From Bacteriovoracales bacterium (lineage in GTDB: Bacteria; Bdellovibrionota; Bacteriovoracia; Bacteriovoracales; Bacteriovoracaceae), in NCBI GenBank assembly GCA_030149295.1, contig JASBRV010000101.1, positions 1 to 64,000 on the forward strand: DNA of 64,000 bases. Reading direction: 5' to 3'. The first letter of the stretch is position 1. Every line of letters begins with the position of its first letter. Below the pieces are notes generated by a model. That model saw nothing but the letters and a program-made list of their open reading frames with translations, had not been told where the DNA came from and ran no database searches. This document shows, piece after piece, positions 43,889 through 51,375 of the stretch. A program made the translations under genes and the position numbers.

Positions 43889-44236
43889 ATGGAACATACT
43901 TTAAAGCTATATAAAAAATACTTCGATCTGCTAAAGGCTGGAAATAAGACCGTTGAAATTCGCTTAGCCGAACCAAAACGAGACAAAATCAGCATAGACG
44001 ATACTATCGTATTTTTTGAACTCCCAAATAAGGATAAAAGTATTAGAACTCAAGTCCTCGATATTCACCGCTTCCCGGAGCTATCCGACTTATTAGAATT
44101 TTATACTCCAAAAGATATCGGGTTCCAGAACATGTCCCGTGAGGAGGTAATGAACTCCGGCTTTATTTATGAAATTTACCCTAAAGAAAAGATCAAAAAA
44201 TACGGACTTATTGCATTTAAACTACAATTAAAATGA
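43889..44236 (+). CDS. ASCH-domain protein (YqfB-like fold)
   Basis: A 115-residue single ASCH domain. The N-terminal LLKAGNKTVEIRLAEPKRDKI is the ASCH signature, and YPKEKIKKYGLIAFKLQL matches the C-terminal strand of YqfB. ASCH domains have a PUA/EVE-like fold and bind RNA or modified nucleosides. YqfB's nucleophilic Thr is replaced by Glu here (KTVEIR), from memory of that enzyme, so amidohydrolase activity is doubtful. RBS AGGA lies 6-9 nt before ATG. It is on the opposite strand from its two partners but converges on the fusion gene. Confidence 0.75.
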   Translation: MEHTLKLYKKYFDLLKAGNKTVEIRLAEPKRDKISIDDTIVFFELPNKDKSIRTQVLDIHRFPELSDLLEFYTPKDIGFQNMSREEVMNSGFIYEIYPKEKIKKYGLIAFKLQLK

Positions 44237-45706
44237 GTATTCTGCTAACTCAGTATGAGACCCCTTTAGCTTAGTATAAGAATCATTTGAAATTGAAGTA
44301 ATCGAAATAGGTGGCCCTGACAATGCTCCCGAACTCACTAACTCGTCATAAGTAATAAAGTTATTCAAATGCTGAACCAGCCTAAAGGTAATCGTTACAC
44401 AGCCTTTGTTCTTCGTGACCATCGCATTTACTTGCTCCTCTGAGAAGACCGTTCGATTAGTTACTTTTTTAATCACACTTGGGCCATGCTTATATAGGTT
44501 TGTTTCCTCAACAATCCCAATAGTAGTTAATGCCCTTTTATCATGTGACCTATAAAACAAAATAATTGATCCCGGTTCCAACGAAGTCACATTTGAATTA
44601 CATAGGTACGCCTTTTTTATTGTATTACCGGGAACATTTGCCGTTACCGAAGCCTCACCATCTTCAACAACAGGGTTAATATCAGGAAAAAGTTCTGCAT
44701 GATAACCCGGCCTTATCGGTACAATATATTTAGAAATTTTGTCGTCATCATAAAAATAGGGCGAATACATTCTATGAAAGTCAAAGGCGGGAAGCTCTTC
44801 AACGTCTTTAGGAGGAGTCATCCTCTTATACATGATGCTTTCTTTACCTTTTTTCTTTGAAGCAATCCGGAATCCAAACTTAACAAGGAACTGAATCAGG
44901 TCAGCTTGTTTATCCTCAAATAGAGTTAAATAAACAGAACTTGCACCTATTTCTATAGCCCTGCTAAAAGCAGGTTTCAATAAAAGTTCGCCAACTTTGA
45001 AACCTCTAAAGGCCTCTGATGTTTTAAAAGTACATATCTTAAAAGGTTTTTCACCCAAGTCCGGAACCAAAGAATTTTCATCAGTGTCTAAGTCTTTGTA
45101 GATATTTATTCCAGCTAACTTGTCTCCATCTTTAACAATCCAAGCCCTTCTTCCAGACTTAACCGTCTTGTCCCACCATCTTTGGAAACCCTCTCCAAGA
45201 CTTCCGTAGTCTCCAAAAAGTGAAGTGAAAAAACTATCTTTAACATCAATATCTCCAAGGGGTACATCCTTGACTCTATGAAAAGCCGTGTCCCTTGTTT
45301 CATATAAATCTGAGAGAAATTCCCTTAGGGATCTTATTGAGTGAACACTATCTTCGATGTTGGAAAACTCTGATCTTCTAATTAAATCAGTATCTTCACT
45401 AATTAAAAAATCAGCCTCTCCTACTCTGATTAGTTCTAATAACTCTGAACTCACTCGTTCATCATCATTAGTCCAAGCAGTAAAAGATTTTTCTAAATCT
45501 TTCTCGTCATATTTAGGAGGATTTGTATCATGAAATAATTTACCGAACTCACCGGAAACATCAGATGGAATACTGGTCGTCGATAATTTTAATAAACTCA
45601 ACTCCCTATCTTTAGCCAAAGAGATAATGTCTCTAAAGACATCGTTGGTGTCTTTACTAGATAGTAAATTTAATGAATCAGGAGCAAATAAAACCTTAAT
45701 CTTCAT
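44228..45706 (-). CDS. PIN-GNAT-PUA/EVE-like triple-domain protein
   Basis: A 492-residue fusion. About 1-150: a PIN-like nuclease fold with the motif EADFLISEDTDLI (97-109), where Asp pairs fit a metal site. About 160-295: a GNAT acetyltransferase with acetyl-CoA loop RGFKVG (234-239) and strand SVYLTLFEDKQADLIQFL. About 325-480: a PUA/EVE-like domain (PGSIILFYRSHDKRALTTIGIVEE). No signal peptide. The order suggests RNA cleavage or sensing tied to acetylation. The ASCH gene on each side suggests one cassette. The PIN call is moderate; an N-terminal acidic residue of the site (D10) is the usual position. Confidence 0.7.
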   Translation of the reverse strand: MKIKVLFAPDSLNLLSSKDTNDVFRDIISLAKDRELSLLKLSTTSIPSDVSGEFGKLFHDTNPPKYDEKDLEKSFTAWTNDDERVSSELLELIRVGEADFLISEDTDLIRRSEFSNIEDSVHSIRSLREFLSDLYETRDTAFHRVKDVPLGDIDVKDSFFTSLFGDYGSLGEGFQRWWDKTVKSGRRAWIVKDGDKLAGINIYKDLDTDENSLVPDLGEKPFKICTFKTSEAFRGFKVGELLLKPAFSRAIEIGASSVYLTLFEDKQADLIQFLVKFGFRIASKKKGKESIMYKRMTPPKDVEELPAFDFHRMYSPYFYDDDKISKYIVPIRPGYHAELFPDINPVVEDGEASVTANVPGNTIKKAYLCNSNVTSLEPGSIILFYRSHDKRALTTIGIVEETNLYKHGPSVIKKVTNRTVFSEEQVNAMVTKNKGCVTITFRLVQHLNNFITYDELVSSGALSGPPISITSISNDSYTKLKGSHTELAEYSF

Positions 45707-45718
45707 AGCCGTAGTAGG

Positions 45719-46123
45719 CTACGCTACAGCTGTATTTTCTGGCAAGTAACAATAGGATTGAGGTGGCCTCTTGAGGCTTGGATTCAAATCTGAAAGCAAT
45801 ATAGGGGTTTCGTATTTTTTTTGGTTTTTAACAAAAATAGCAACGCCCTTTTCTTTACCTTGATAGTATTCGCAAAAATCAGCCCACGGTACTAGGGATT
45901 GGTAACCTGCTGTTTTCCAAAGCTCATTTATGGGTAGTTCTACTACTCTTTCAACAACTACTTCGCCTATAACCTTTTGTTGTGGAGACGAGGAATAAAT
46001 AAAGAGCTTAGAACCTTCTTCAATGTCAGACGGGAATTTTTTCCGTAATTCTACAGTCTTACAACCTGAAACCAACAAATTTGCATATTGGGTTTTTACG
46101 CTAAGTAGTGTGTTCTTTCTCAT
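45719..46123 (-). CDS. ASCH-domain protein, partner of the fusion
   Basis: About 134 residues from the ATG at 46123, which has GGAG 6 nt upstream; the frame extends 22 codons further without an RBS. ASCH signature: SVKTQYANLLVSGCKTVELRKKF then SKLFIYSSSPQQKVIGEVVVERV and INELW. A long C-terminal tail rich in Pro and Tyr follows. It lies 12 nt upstream of the PIN-GNAT-PUA gene on the same strand, so the two are probably an operon. It shares the KTVE(I/L)R motif with the ASCH protein at 43889. Confidence 0.78.
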   Translation of the reverse strand: MRKNTLLSVKTQYANLLVSGCKTVELRKKFPSDIEEGSKLFIYSSSPQQKVIGEVVVERVVELPINELWKTAGYQSLVPWADFCEYYQGKEKGVAIFVKNQKKYETPILLSDLNPSLKRPPQSYCYLPENTAVA

Positions 46124-46246
46124 ATCCATCTCCTCGAAAATCATCATTTCAAATAAATAACGTTCTGCATAGGCCTCGACACTCTGCACAACAGAGGTTT
46201 TTTGCTTTTTTTAATGGTTTCGGGCCTCTAATGCGTCATGATATTT

Positions 46247-46266
46247 ATCGGCACTGATACCGATAT
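46247..46266. promoter_or_regulatory. Inverted repeat upstream of the ASCH-fusion operon
   Basis: TATCGG and CCGATA, separated by 8 nt, form a short dyad in the gap before the ASCH gene, plausibly an operator. No matching repressor is identified; the HTH protein next door is a candidate. Confidence 0.3.
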
Positions 46267-46292
46267 GTTGACCCTAGATGTTAAGCAGTAAC

Positions 46293-46637
46293 TCACTGGC
46301 AATTTAATCTCTGCAATATCTTATAAACGGTGGGCCTATCCCATCTTTTGACTCTATTTTTTGTCCGGACACCCTTTTCATTGAGCCAAGAAGAAATTTC
46401 ACCGTATGAGGCCCCCTGATTTCTCATACTCTTCATTTTATCAATGATCAGAGACTCTTCTTTATGAACAACTACTCGACCCTTTATATACCGTTCTCCA
46501 AAGGCAAGCTGCCCACTCCTGAGTCTAGGTGAGCCGAGTTTCCTACTAAGTCCATAGGACGTTATCGACTTACCGATAGTTGAGCGGCTACATCCGATTT
46601 CCTTAGCTATTTGATTCATTGATTTGCCGTTCTCCAC
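46293..46637 (-). pseudogene. Truncated recombinase-like/HTH protein
   Basis: A 114-residue reading from GTG at 46637 with a helix-turn-helix (ENGKSMNQIAKEIGCSRSTIG) and a C-terminal Recombinase-type segment (ASYGEISSWLNEKGVRTKN... then WDRPTVYKILQRL), related to the middle of serine recombinases. The frame stays open upstream to about 46760 with sensible coding (GRDKEFLYREYV), but has no ATG, GTG or TTG start or RBS there. The start seems to have been lost at the island's right edge, and the right inverted repeat lies inside this open frame. It may instead be a small regulator using GTG. Confidence 0.55.
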
Positions 46638-46715
46638 ATATTCACGATAGAGAAACTCTTTGTCCCTCCCTAAAAAAGAGGGTATAAACGCTGAGAATAC
46701 TTCGATTTCTGGCCC

Positions 46716-46737
46716 GGGGACGAAATGTTCGTTTACT
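46716..46737 (-). repeat. Right imperfect inverted repeat of the island
   Basis: GGGGACGAA-AT-GTTCGTT-T-ACT; 19 of 22 positions match the reverse complement of 32439-32460. The core ACGAA-ATG-TTCGT is a perfect dyad. In the minus-strand frame it reads VNEHFVP, while the left copy in the plus strand reads VNEPFVP, so the pair may descend from related coding ends. Confidence 0.65.
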
Positions 46738-46743
46738 AACAGG

Positions 46744-46771
46744 GAAGGGCAGCCACTTTCTCATGCCCTTC
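46744..46771. other. Hairpin between island and chromosome
   Basis: GAAGGGCA and TGCCCTTC form an 8-bp stem across a 12-nt loop. There is no T-run, so it is a weak terminator candidate. It lies 14 nt upstream of the next ATG. Confidence 0.4.
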
Positions 46772-46784
46772 AGGATATTCTCCT

Positions 46785-48152
46785 ATGAAATCTCAAAACA
46801 TCTCCCAGAGACAAATTTTTCAAAATCATGAAAACAATGTCGAAGAAAGTTATCTTCAGTTCTTGTCTGAGATTAGAGAAGATCTAGAAGAGGACGAAGA
46901 AAATGAGCAGCTCAGTGAAGAGTTCCAAGAAGAGTTCAGACAACTTGTGTTCTCTCACGAGCTAAATGACTATCATCCTCTAAAATTTTATTGGCTAAAT
47001 CTTATCGATAAACTCGTTGATACCCTTGCTCTTATTGAGGAGGACTTATACGAGCCTAGTGATTTGATTGGGGTTTTTTCTGAATCAGACCTTCTTGGCT
47101 TTATCGTAGATCAGCTAGAGCAGAAGGTAGAAATTGATGATATCTTTAATCAGATTATTGACCTTCAAGAACTTCAAATTATTGCCTTTTATCATTTACA
47201 TATTTCAACAAAAGATTGGCAACCAAACGGACCAGTAAGTTATCGTCTCATTTCAGAAATTGGAGAAAACAGGGGGCATCTTTTTTTAGGAAAAGATGCA
47301 CTCCACTTTGACGGACACGACTATGTTAATGGAGACTTTTTAGCCATTGTTGGTTTTTTCCCAGATAGAAAAGAACTCCAATTACTTGATGGGGACAAAG
47401 TTGTCACAATTACTGGCGACTATAATCTTAAAATAATTAAAGATATACGGCTTTATCCGGGCTTTGAAGATCAAAATAATCAATTTGGTCACGAAGGAAA
47501 GCTACAAAAAGCCCTTGAAACTTTAGAAGTATGTTGCCCAGACCTCTATACTTTCTTTAAAACTTATTCCAAAAACATAATTCCCATTTTCGAAGATGAG
47601 CTTGTAAGCTTTTCTATGGCAACCTTGCCAGCTTATAGCTCCATTAATATGAACAATAGAGATCTCGTTGATATGATCGATGATCTTATTCATGAAAATG
47701 GCCATCATTTTCTAAACTCCCTTATCGAAGGAGAAGAAGACCTTATATTTGAAGATGATGATAAGATTTTTTTCTCACCCTGGCGCCGCAGCCTACGCCC
47801 CATTAGAGGCCTTTATCATGCTGTTGTCACATTCTACTGGGCTTATCGTCTCTTTAAAGAGCTGTCGCTTAATAAAAAGGCCGTAGACTATTACACTCAC
47901 GAAGAGATGCAAAAAGTTTATTGGCGCTTTCTAGAAGAGGCACAGCTTATTAGAGAGTGCAAAGAAGACCTGGATAAGGCTCATGTTTTGGAAAAAGTCT
48001 CTGATTTTGGTAAAAAGCTAACAGACCTCATCTTTGAAGAGTTGGAACAAGACCATAAGCTAGAAACTGAAATTAAATCAAGGCTTTCAGAAGATAGTTT
48101 AGCAAAGCTTGAAGAACAGCTTGAGGAAGTTAAGAGAGCTCGTTTAGCTTAG
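46785..48152 (+). CDS. HEXXH-motif protein resembling putative peptide beta-hydroxylases
   Basis: A 455-residue protein with HEXXH at 303-307 (IHENGHHFL), followed by SPWRRSLRP (331-339) and GLYHAV (341-346). This trio of HEXXH, SPWR..RP and GxxH resembles the aKG-HExxH family of putative peptide-modifying oxygenases, in which two His and an acid bind iron. The N-terminal 130 residues are acidic and helical. No radical-SAM or precursor peptide gene is nearby, and a substrate cannot be named. AGGA lies 9 nt before ATG. First chromosomal gene after the island; converges with the YgfZ-TPR gene. Confidence 0.65.
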   Translation: MKSQNISQRQIFQNHENNVEESYLQFLSEIREDLEEDEENEQLSEEFQEEFRQLVFSHELNDYHPLKFYWLNLIDKLVDTLALIEEDLYEPSDLIGVFSESDLLGFIVDQLEQKVEIDDIFNQIIDLQELQIIAFYHLHISTKDWQPNGPVSYRLISEIGENRGHLFLGKDALHFDGHDYVNGDFLAIVGFFPDRKELQLLDGDKVVTITGDYNLKIIKDIRLYPGFEDQNNQFGHEGKLQKALETLEVCCPDLYTFFKTYSKNIIPIFEDELVSFSMATLPAYSSINMNNRDLVDMIDDLIHENGHHFLNSLIEGEEDLIFEDDDKIFFSPWRRSLRPIRGLYHAVVTFYWAYRLFKELSLNKKAVDYYTHEEMQKVYWRFLEEAQLIRECKEDLDKAHVLEKVSDFGKKLTDLIFEELEQDHKLETEIKSRLSEDSLAKLEEQLEEVKRARLA

Positions 48153-49662
48153 CCTGCATTTCATTGGCTGGCATAAGGTCGCCTTGAGTTGAAGCTTTTT
48201 CTATACCCCGTATCAAAACTTCCTTGGCATTTTCAATCTCATTCATGGCCAGATAAGTTTTACCCAAAAGAAGATAAGCGACAGAATATTTATTATTCGT
48301 CTCTATCACTTTCTTTAATAGAGGTTCAGCTTTTTGAAATTCTTTTTTATGAAAGTAAATATCAGCCATTCCATAATTTGCAAGATTGTCATCCGGATCG
48401 ATTTCTAATACCTGTTGGAACATTTCCATTCGTCTAGCTATCTCAGCTTCCTCTTGCTTTTTCTTTTCTTCTAATGCTTTTTTCTGTTCTGCTTCTTTTC
48501 CAAAGGAACTAAAACTTTTAACCGTGGCTTGAGCTTTCTCCTCTTCAGCTTCTTCAATCTTACCAAGTCTCATATAAAAAAGACTTTTATTCGTATGGGC
48601 CATCACAGAATCAGGATTTGCCTCCAGAACTTTATCCATAAAGGTAATGCCCTCTTCAAACCTTTCAAGACGCCCGAGAATTACACCGATAGCTTCATAA
48701 CTATCTTCATGAGCGGGGTCTAACAAGACCACCTTTTTAAATAGCTCGATGGCATCCTCATCTTTATCTTGCTGAAAAAGGTTTACAGCTCGTTCATAAA
48801 CGCTTTGAACAAATTTTCTTTTATCAAACTCCCCATTGAAAGGAAGATAATCAACCTCAACTCCTAAAGATTGATCTCCTAGAGTTATATTCATTTTTTT
48901 TCCAATAACTCTATGATTTCTAATAAGAGAGGCTACAATCAACCGATGGTCAGTCAGACTATTCAAAACCTTTCCAATAACTTTTCCATCAAAACTGATC
49001 TGGTCATCCCTTTTTAATTCAGGAACACCCTCTTGAGCCTTTAATAAAACAGGAAAAAACGCTCCTCCTCTTCTCGTTTCAATTTTGGCAACCGTTTCTT
49101 GGCCCAGAAAGCAACCTTTACTTAACGAAACTGCACTTAAATTCAAAATAGAATCCGTGACGAGAGTATCGATTTTGGCAGTCTGCCCCAAGACAGGCTC
49201 TGCCCCTAAAAGAAAGGCTTGTTCTTTTTCAATTTTGGAAAGCTGATTTTTGCTACCAAAAGAAGTTTCCCCAAGATGAATCATTCCTGGAAAGTTTGCC
49301 AATATTCCTCTAAAGGAATTTTGAGACTCCTCTTGTGGCCATGAAATCTTTATTGATTCACTAACCGTTTTAATTTCAACATCATCCATAATGATAAATT
49401 TATTTAGATCTTCGTAAAAACCTTCTGATAAGTCCTTATCAATAACGATCAAAAGCCTCTCAACTTCTTTAAGGAGATAGAAATAACTCTTGAGACGCCC
49501 AGCCCTATCGAGTCGAGCCTGAAGTTGAAAATCACCAACATCCAATTCATTAACATTATTTGTTAACTGACCCTGAAGAAATCTCTCTCTATCTTCTCCA
49601 ATAACTTCGAAGACCTCATGGGTTGTTGTTAGGTCGAACCATTTGTCGAATAGATCAATCAA
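48130..49662 (-). CDS. YgfZ-type folate-binding domain fused to TPR repeats
   Basis: A 510-residue protein. Residues about 1-285 match the YgfZ/GcvT-like fold: GEDRERFLQGQLTNNV at the start and the signature KGCFLGQE (182-189). YgfZ helps maintain or repair iron-sulfur proteins. Residues about 290-510 are TPR repeats (DAIELFKKVVLLDPAH, EGITFMDKVLEANPDSVMA, IARRMEMFQQVLEIDPDDNLA). Stand-alone YgfZ is about 320 residues, so the TPR part is a fusion. It lies 8 nt from an ErpA-type Fe-S carrier on the same strand, which supports the iron-sulfur role. Confidence 0.88.
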   Translation of the reverse strand: MIDLFDKWFDLTTTHEVFEVIGEDRERFLQGQLTNNVNELDVGDFQLQARLDRAGRLKSYFYLLKEVERLLIVIDKDLSEGFYEDLNKFIIMDDVEIKTVSESIKISWPQEESQNSFRGILANFPGMIHLGETSFGSKNQLSKIEKEQAFLLGAEPVLGQTAKIDTLVTDSILNLSAVSLSKGCFLGQETVAKIETRRGGAFFPVLLKAQEGVPELKRDDQISFDGKVIGKVLNSLTDHRLIVASLIRNHRVIGKKMNITLGDQSLGVEVDYLPFNGEFDKRKFVQSVYERAVNLFQQDKDEDAIELFKKVVLLDPAHEDSYEAIGVILGRLERFEEGITFMDKVLEANPDSVMAHTNKSLFYMRLGKIEEAEEEKAQATVKSFSSFGKEAEQKKALEEKKKQEEAEIARRMEMFQQVLEIDPDDNLANYGMADIYFHKKEFQKAEPLLKKVIETNNKYSVAYLLLGKTYLAMNEIENAKEVLIRGIEKASTQGDLMPANEMQAKLNELS

Positions 49663-49670
49663 AGCTTAGC

Positions 49671-50012
49671 CTAGACCGAGAAGGATTCACCACAGCCGCA
49701 AGTATTGGCTGCATTAGGATTCACAAAAACAAAGCCTTTACCATTGAGTCCATCTTTGAAATCTAACGTCACACCCTTAAGGTAAATAGAGGACTTTAAG
49801 TCGATATATACTTTGACCCCATCAAACTCCAGAACATTGTCCTTTTCCCTTTTGGTATCAAAATCGATTTTATATGAAAGCCCCGAACATCCACCGCCCA
49901 CAACACCTAGACGAAGTCCGTAATCATCACCTTTAGATTCTTGCTCAAATATGGTTTTCACTTGAGCAATAGCTTTATCCGTTAAATTAACTATATTTGT
50001 TGAGTTACTCAT
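49671..50012 (-). CDS. erpA: A-type iron-sulfur carrier (ErpA/IscA)
   Basis: A 113-residue A-type carrier that accepts clusters and passes them to apoproteins. Ligand cysteines are in GGGCSGLSY and the C-terminal CGCGESFSV. The fold core LRLGVVGGGC then YKIDFD is canonical. ErpA versus IscA/SufA cannot be separated by eye. First gene of the pair with the YgfZ-TPR gene. Confidence 0.93.
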   Translation of the reverse strand: MSNSTNIVNLTDKAIAQVKTIFEQESKGDDYGLRLGVVGGGCSGLSYKIDFDTKREKDNVLEFDGVKVYIDLKSSIYLKGVTLDFKDGLNGKGFVFVNPNAANTCGCGESFSV

Positions 50013-50152
50013 TTTATTGTCACCCTTTCTCTAAATAAGGTCTTTTTTAACCTATTTACAACATCTCTATAATACCGGCAAATTTGATGTAGACCAAGAG
50101 AGCATTTTTACACAAATCCAATATTCCTATAATATTGAAATTAGGTAAAAGT

Positions 50153-50800
50153 ATGGCAATTTTTTTGATAATTAAAGAAAATAATGAAGAAGAAAGGGTG
50201 CGTCTTACCACTCGACCTTATCTTATTGGCAGAAGTAGTAAATGTCACAAGACGTTGGTTGATAATATGGTAAGTGGGCGTCATCTCGCTGTTAAGATCA
50301 ATGATGACCACAGAGTTGTTATCAAAGACCTAGAAACGACTAATGGCACCTATCTCAATGGCTCAAAAATCTCTGAGTCCTTTCTTTACCTTGATGACTT
50401 TATTCAAGTTGGTAAAGTCACAATGGAACTTGATGATAGTGAAATGTCCGCCAAGGAACTTGGCCTGCACCAAAGAGATTATGAAAGAACAAATGTAACT
50501 TTTGTCAAAATGGGCGCCCAGGTTGAGGGGGTCGATGATATGGAAGAAGACGAGTTTGGACAACTCAAGCAAAAAAACCTACTCGCTAAAATCCGTCAAA
50601 AAAAATCACTCGATAATGAAGAACAAACAAAAGCAACCAAGATTGATGACAGTAAAAACGACCTTCTTCAAGAAGCTAGTATCAAAATGAAACAAGAAAA
50701 AGTTAAAAAGAAGAAAAAAGTCAAAAAACCTAAAAAAGATGTCTCCGAGAAAGAAGAAAGCCTTGTGGGAAAACTAAAGGGTCTATTTAAGAAAGACTAA
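50153..50800 (+). CDS. FHA-domain protein
   Basis: A protein of about 215 residues with an N-terminal forkhead-associated domain: RPYLIGRSSKCHKTLVDNMVSGRHLAV then DLETTNGTYLNGSKI. FHA domains bind phosphothreonine. The C-terminal half is disordered and Lys/Glu-rich with coiled-coil character and ends KLKGLFKKD. The ATG at 50153 has AGG 7 nt upstream; the TTG at 50135 is less likely. Stop overlaps the convergent adenosyltransferase gene. A partner kinase is not visible. Confidence 0.88.
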   Translation: MAIFLIIKENNEEERVRLTTRPYLIGRSSKCHKTLVDNMVSGRHLAVKINDDHRVVIKDLETTNGTYLNGSKISESFLYLDDFIQVGKVTMELDDSEMSAKELGLHQRDYERTNVTFVKMGAQVEGVDDMEEDEFGQLKQKNLLAKIRQKKSLDNEEQTKATKIDDSKNDLLQEASIKMKQEKVKKKKKVKKPKKDVSEKEESLVGKLKGLFKKD

Positions 50801-51375
50801 ACCTGTGGCTTCCAAGGAACTTCCTCGACATTACTTTTCACATTTACATATCTTGCTAAAACAAAGAAGAAGTCACTCAAGCGGTTCATAAAAGGGGCTG
50901 CGTGAACAGGAAGCTCTTCTTCATGATGAACGCGAAATTGAATCATTTTTCTCTCAATCTTACGACAGACCGTTCTACATAAATGAAGGCAAGCCGCAGC
51001 CTTACTGCCCCCAGGTAGAATAAAGTTTGTTAACTTTGGGCACTCTCCATCTAAACCATCGATACGTTTTTCTAAACCTTCAATAACCTGGTCGCTTAGT
51101 TTCGGTAGTTTAAACTTTTCTCTTTGTTCTTTTTCACAAGCTAAATTACTACCAAGGTCAAACAAGTAGCATTGAACCTTTTTTAAATAATCTATTTCTT
51201 CTTTAAAAAATTTATCATCTATATTTGTGATGGCGATACCAATCCATGAGTTTAGCTCATCGACCTCACCATACAAATCTATCCTAGCATCTGCTTTAGA
51301 GACGCGAGTTCCCCCGACAAGCCCCGTTTCCCCATTGTCTCCCATTTTGGTGTATATATTGGACTTGCTACTCAT
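50797..51375 (-). CDS. PduO-type cob(I)alamin adenosyltransferase
   Basis: A 192-residue enzyme that adenosylates cob(I)alamin using ATP. Signature: TKMGDNGETGLVGGTRVSK and DLYGEVDELNSWIG at the N-terminus, FILPGGSKAAACLHLCRTVCRKIER in the middle, and LNRLSDFFFVLARYVN-type end (here MNRLSDFFFVLARY). It adjoins icmF with no gap, so it probably supplies adenosylcobalamin directly to that mutase. Confidence 0.95.
   Translation of the reverse strand: MSSKSNIYTKMGDNGETGLVGGTRVSKADARIDLYGEVDELNSWIGIAITNIDDKFFKEEIDYLKKVQCYLFDLGSNLACEKEQREKFKLPKLSDQVIEGLEKRIDGLDGECPKLTNFILPGGSKAAACLHLCRTVCRKIERKMIQFRVHHEEELPVHAAPFMNRLSDFFFVLARYVNVKSNVEEVPWKPQV

Larger units (their letters stand above)
32431..46737. 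mobile_element. Integrated accessory island at tRNA-Asn
   Basis: Boundaries are inferred. The left edge is the tRNA-Asn CCA end; the right edge is the second copy of a 22-bp imperfect inverted repeat. Between them lie a large serine recombinase, a Rep_trans-like initiator, a small tyrosine recombinase, a phage-type repressor, nuclease, Gabija-type defence genes and the PIN-GNAT-PUA/ASCH cassette. The motif TTTTGGTTCG is enriched here and nearly absent outside. I found no convincing direct repeat of the tRNA 3' end at the right side, so the insertion chemistry is not settled. Confidence 0.7.

Noticed and set aside
43675-43914. Small plus-strand gene with lipoprotein-like start (79 residues)
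   Set aside because: No ribosome binding site at a usable distance, overlaps the ASCH start by 26 nt, and occupies the divergent promoter region between gajA and the ASCH gene.
32431-46740. Direct-repeat attL/attR pair from the tRNA-Asn 3' end
   Set aside because: Near the right edge only a six-base CAGCCA match plus scattered T positions was found, which is not more than chance; the clear repeat is inverted.
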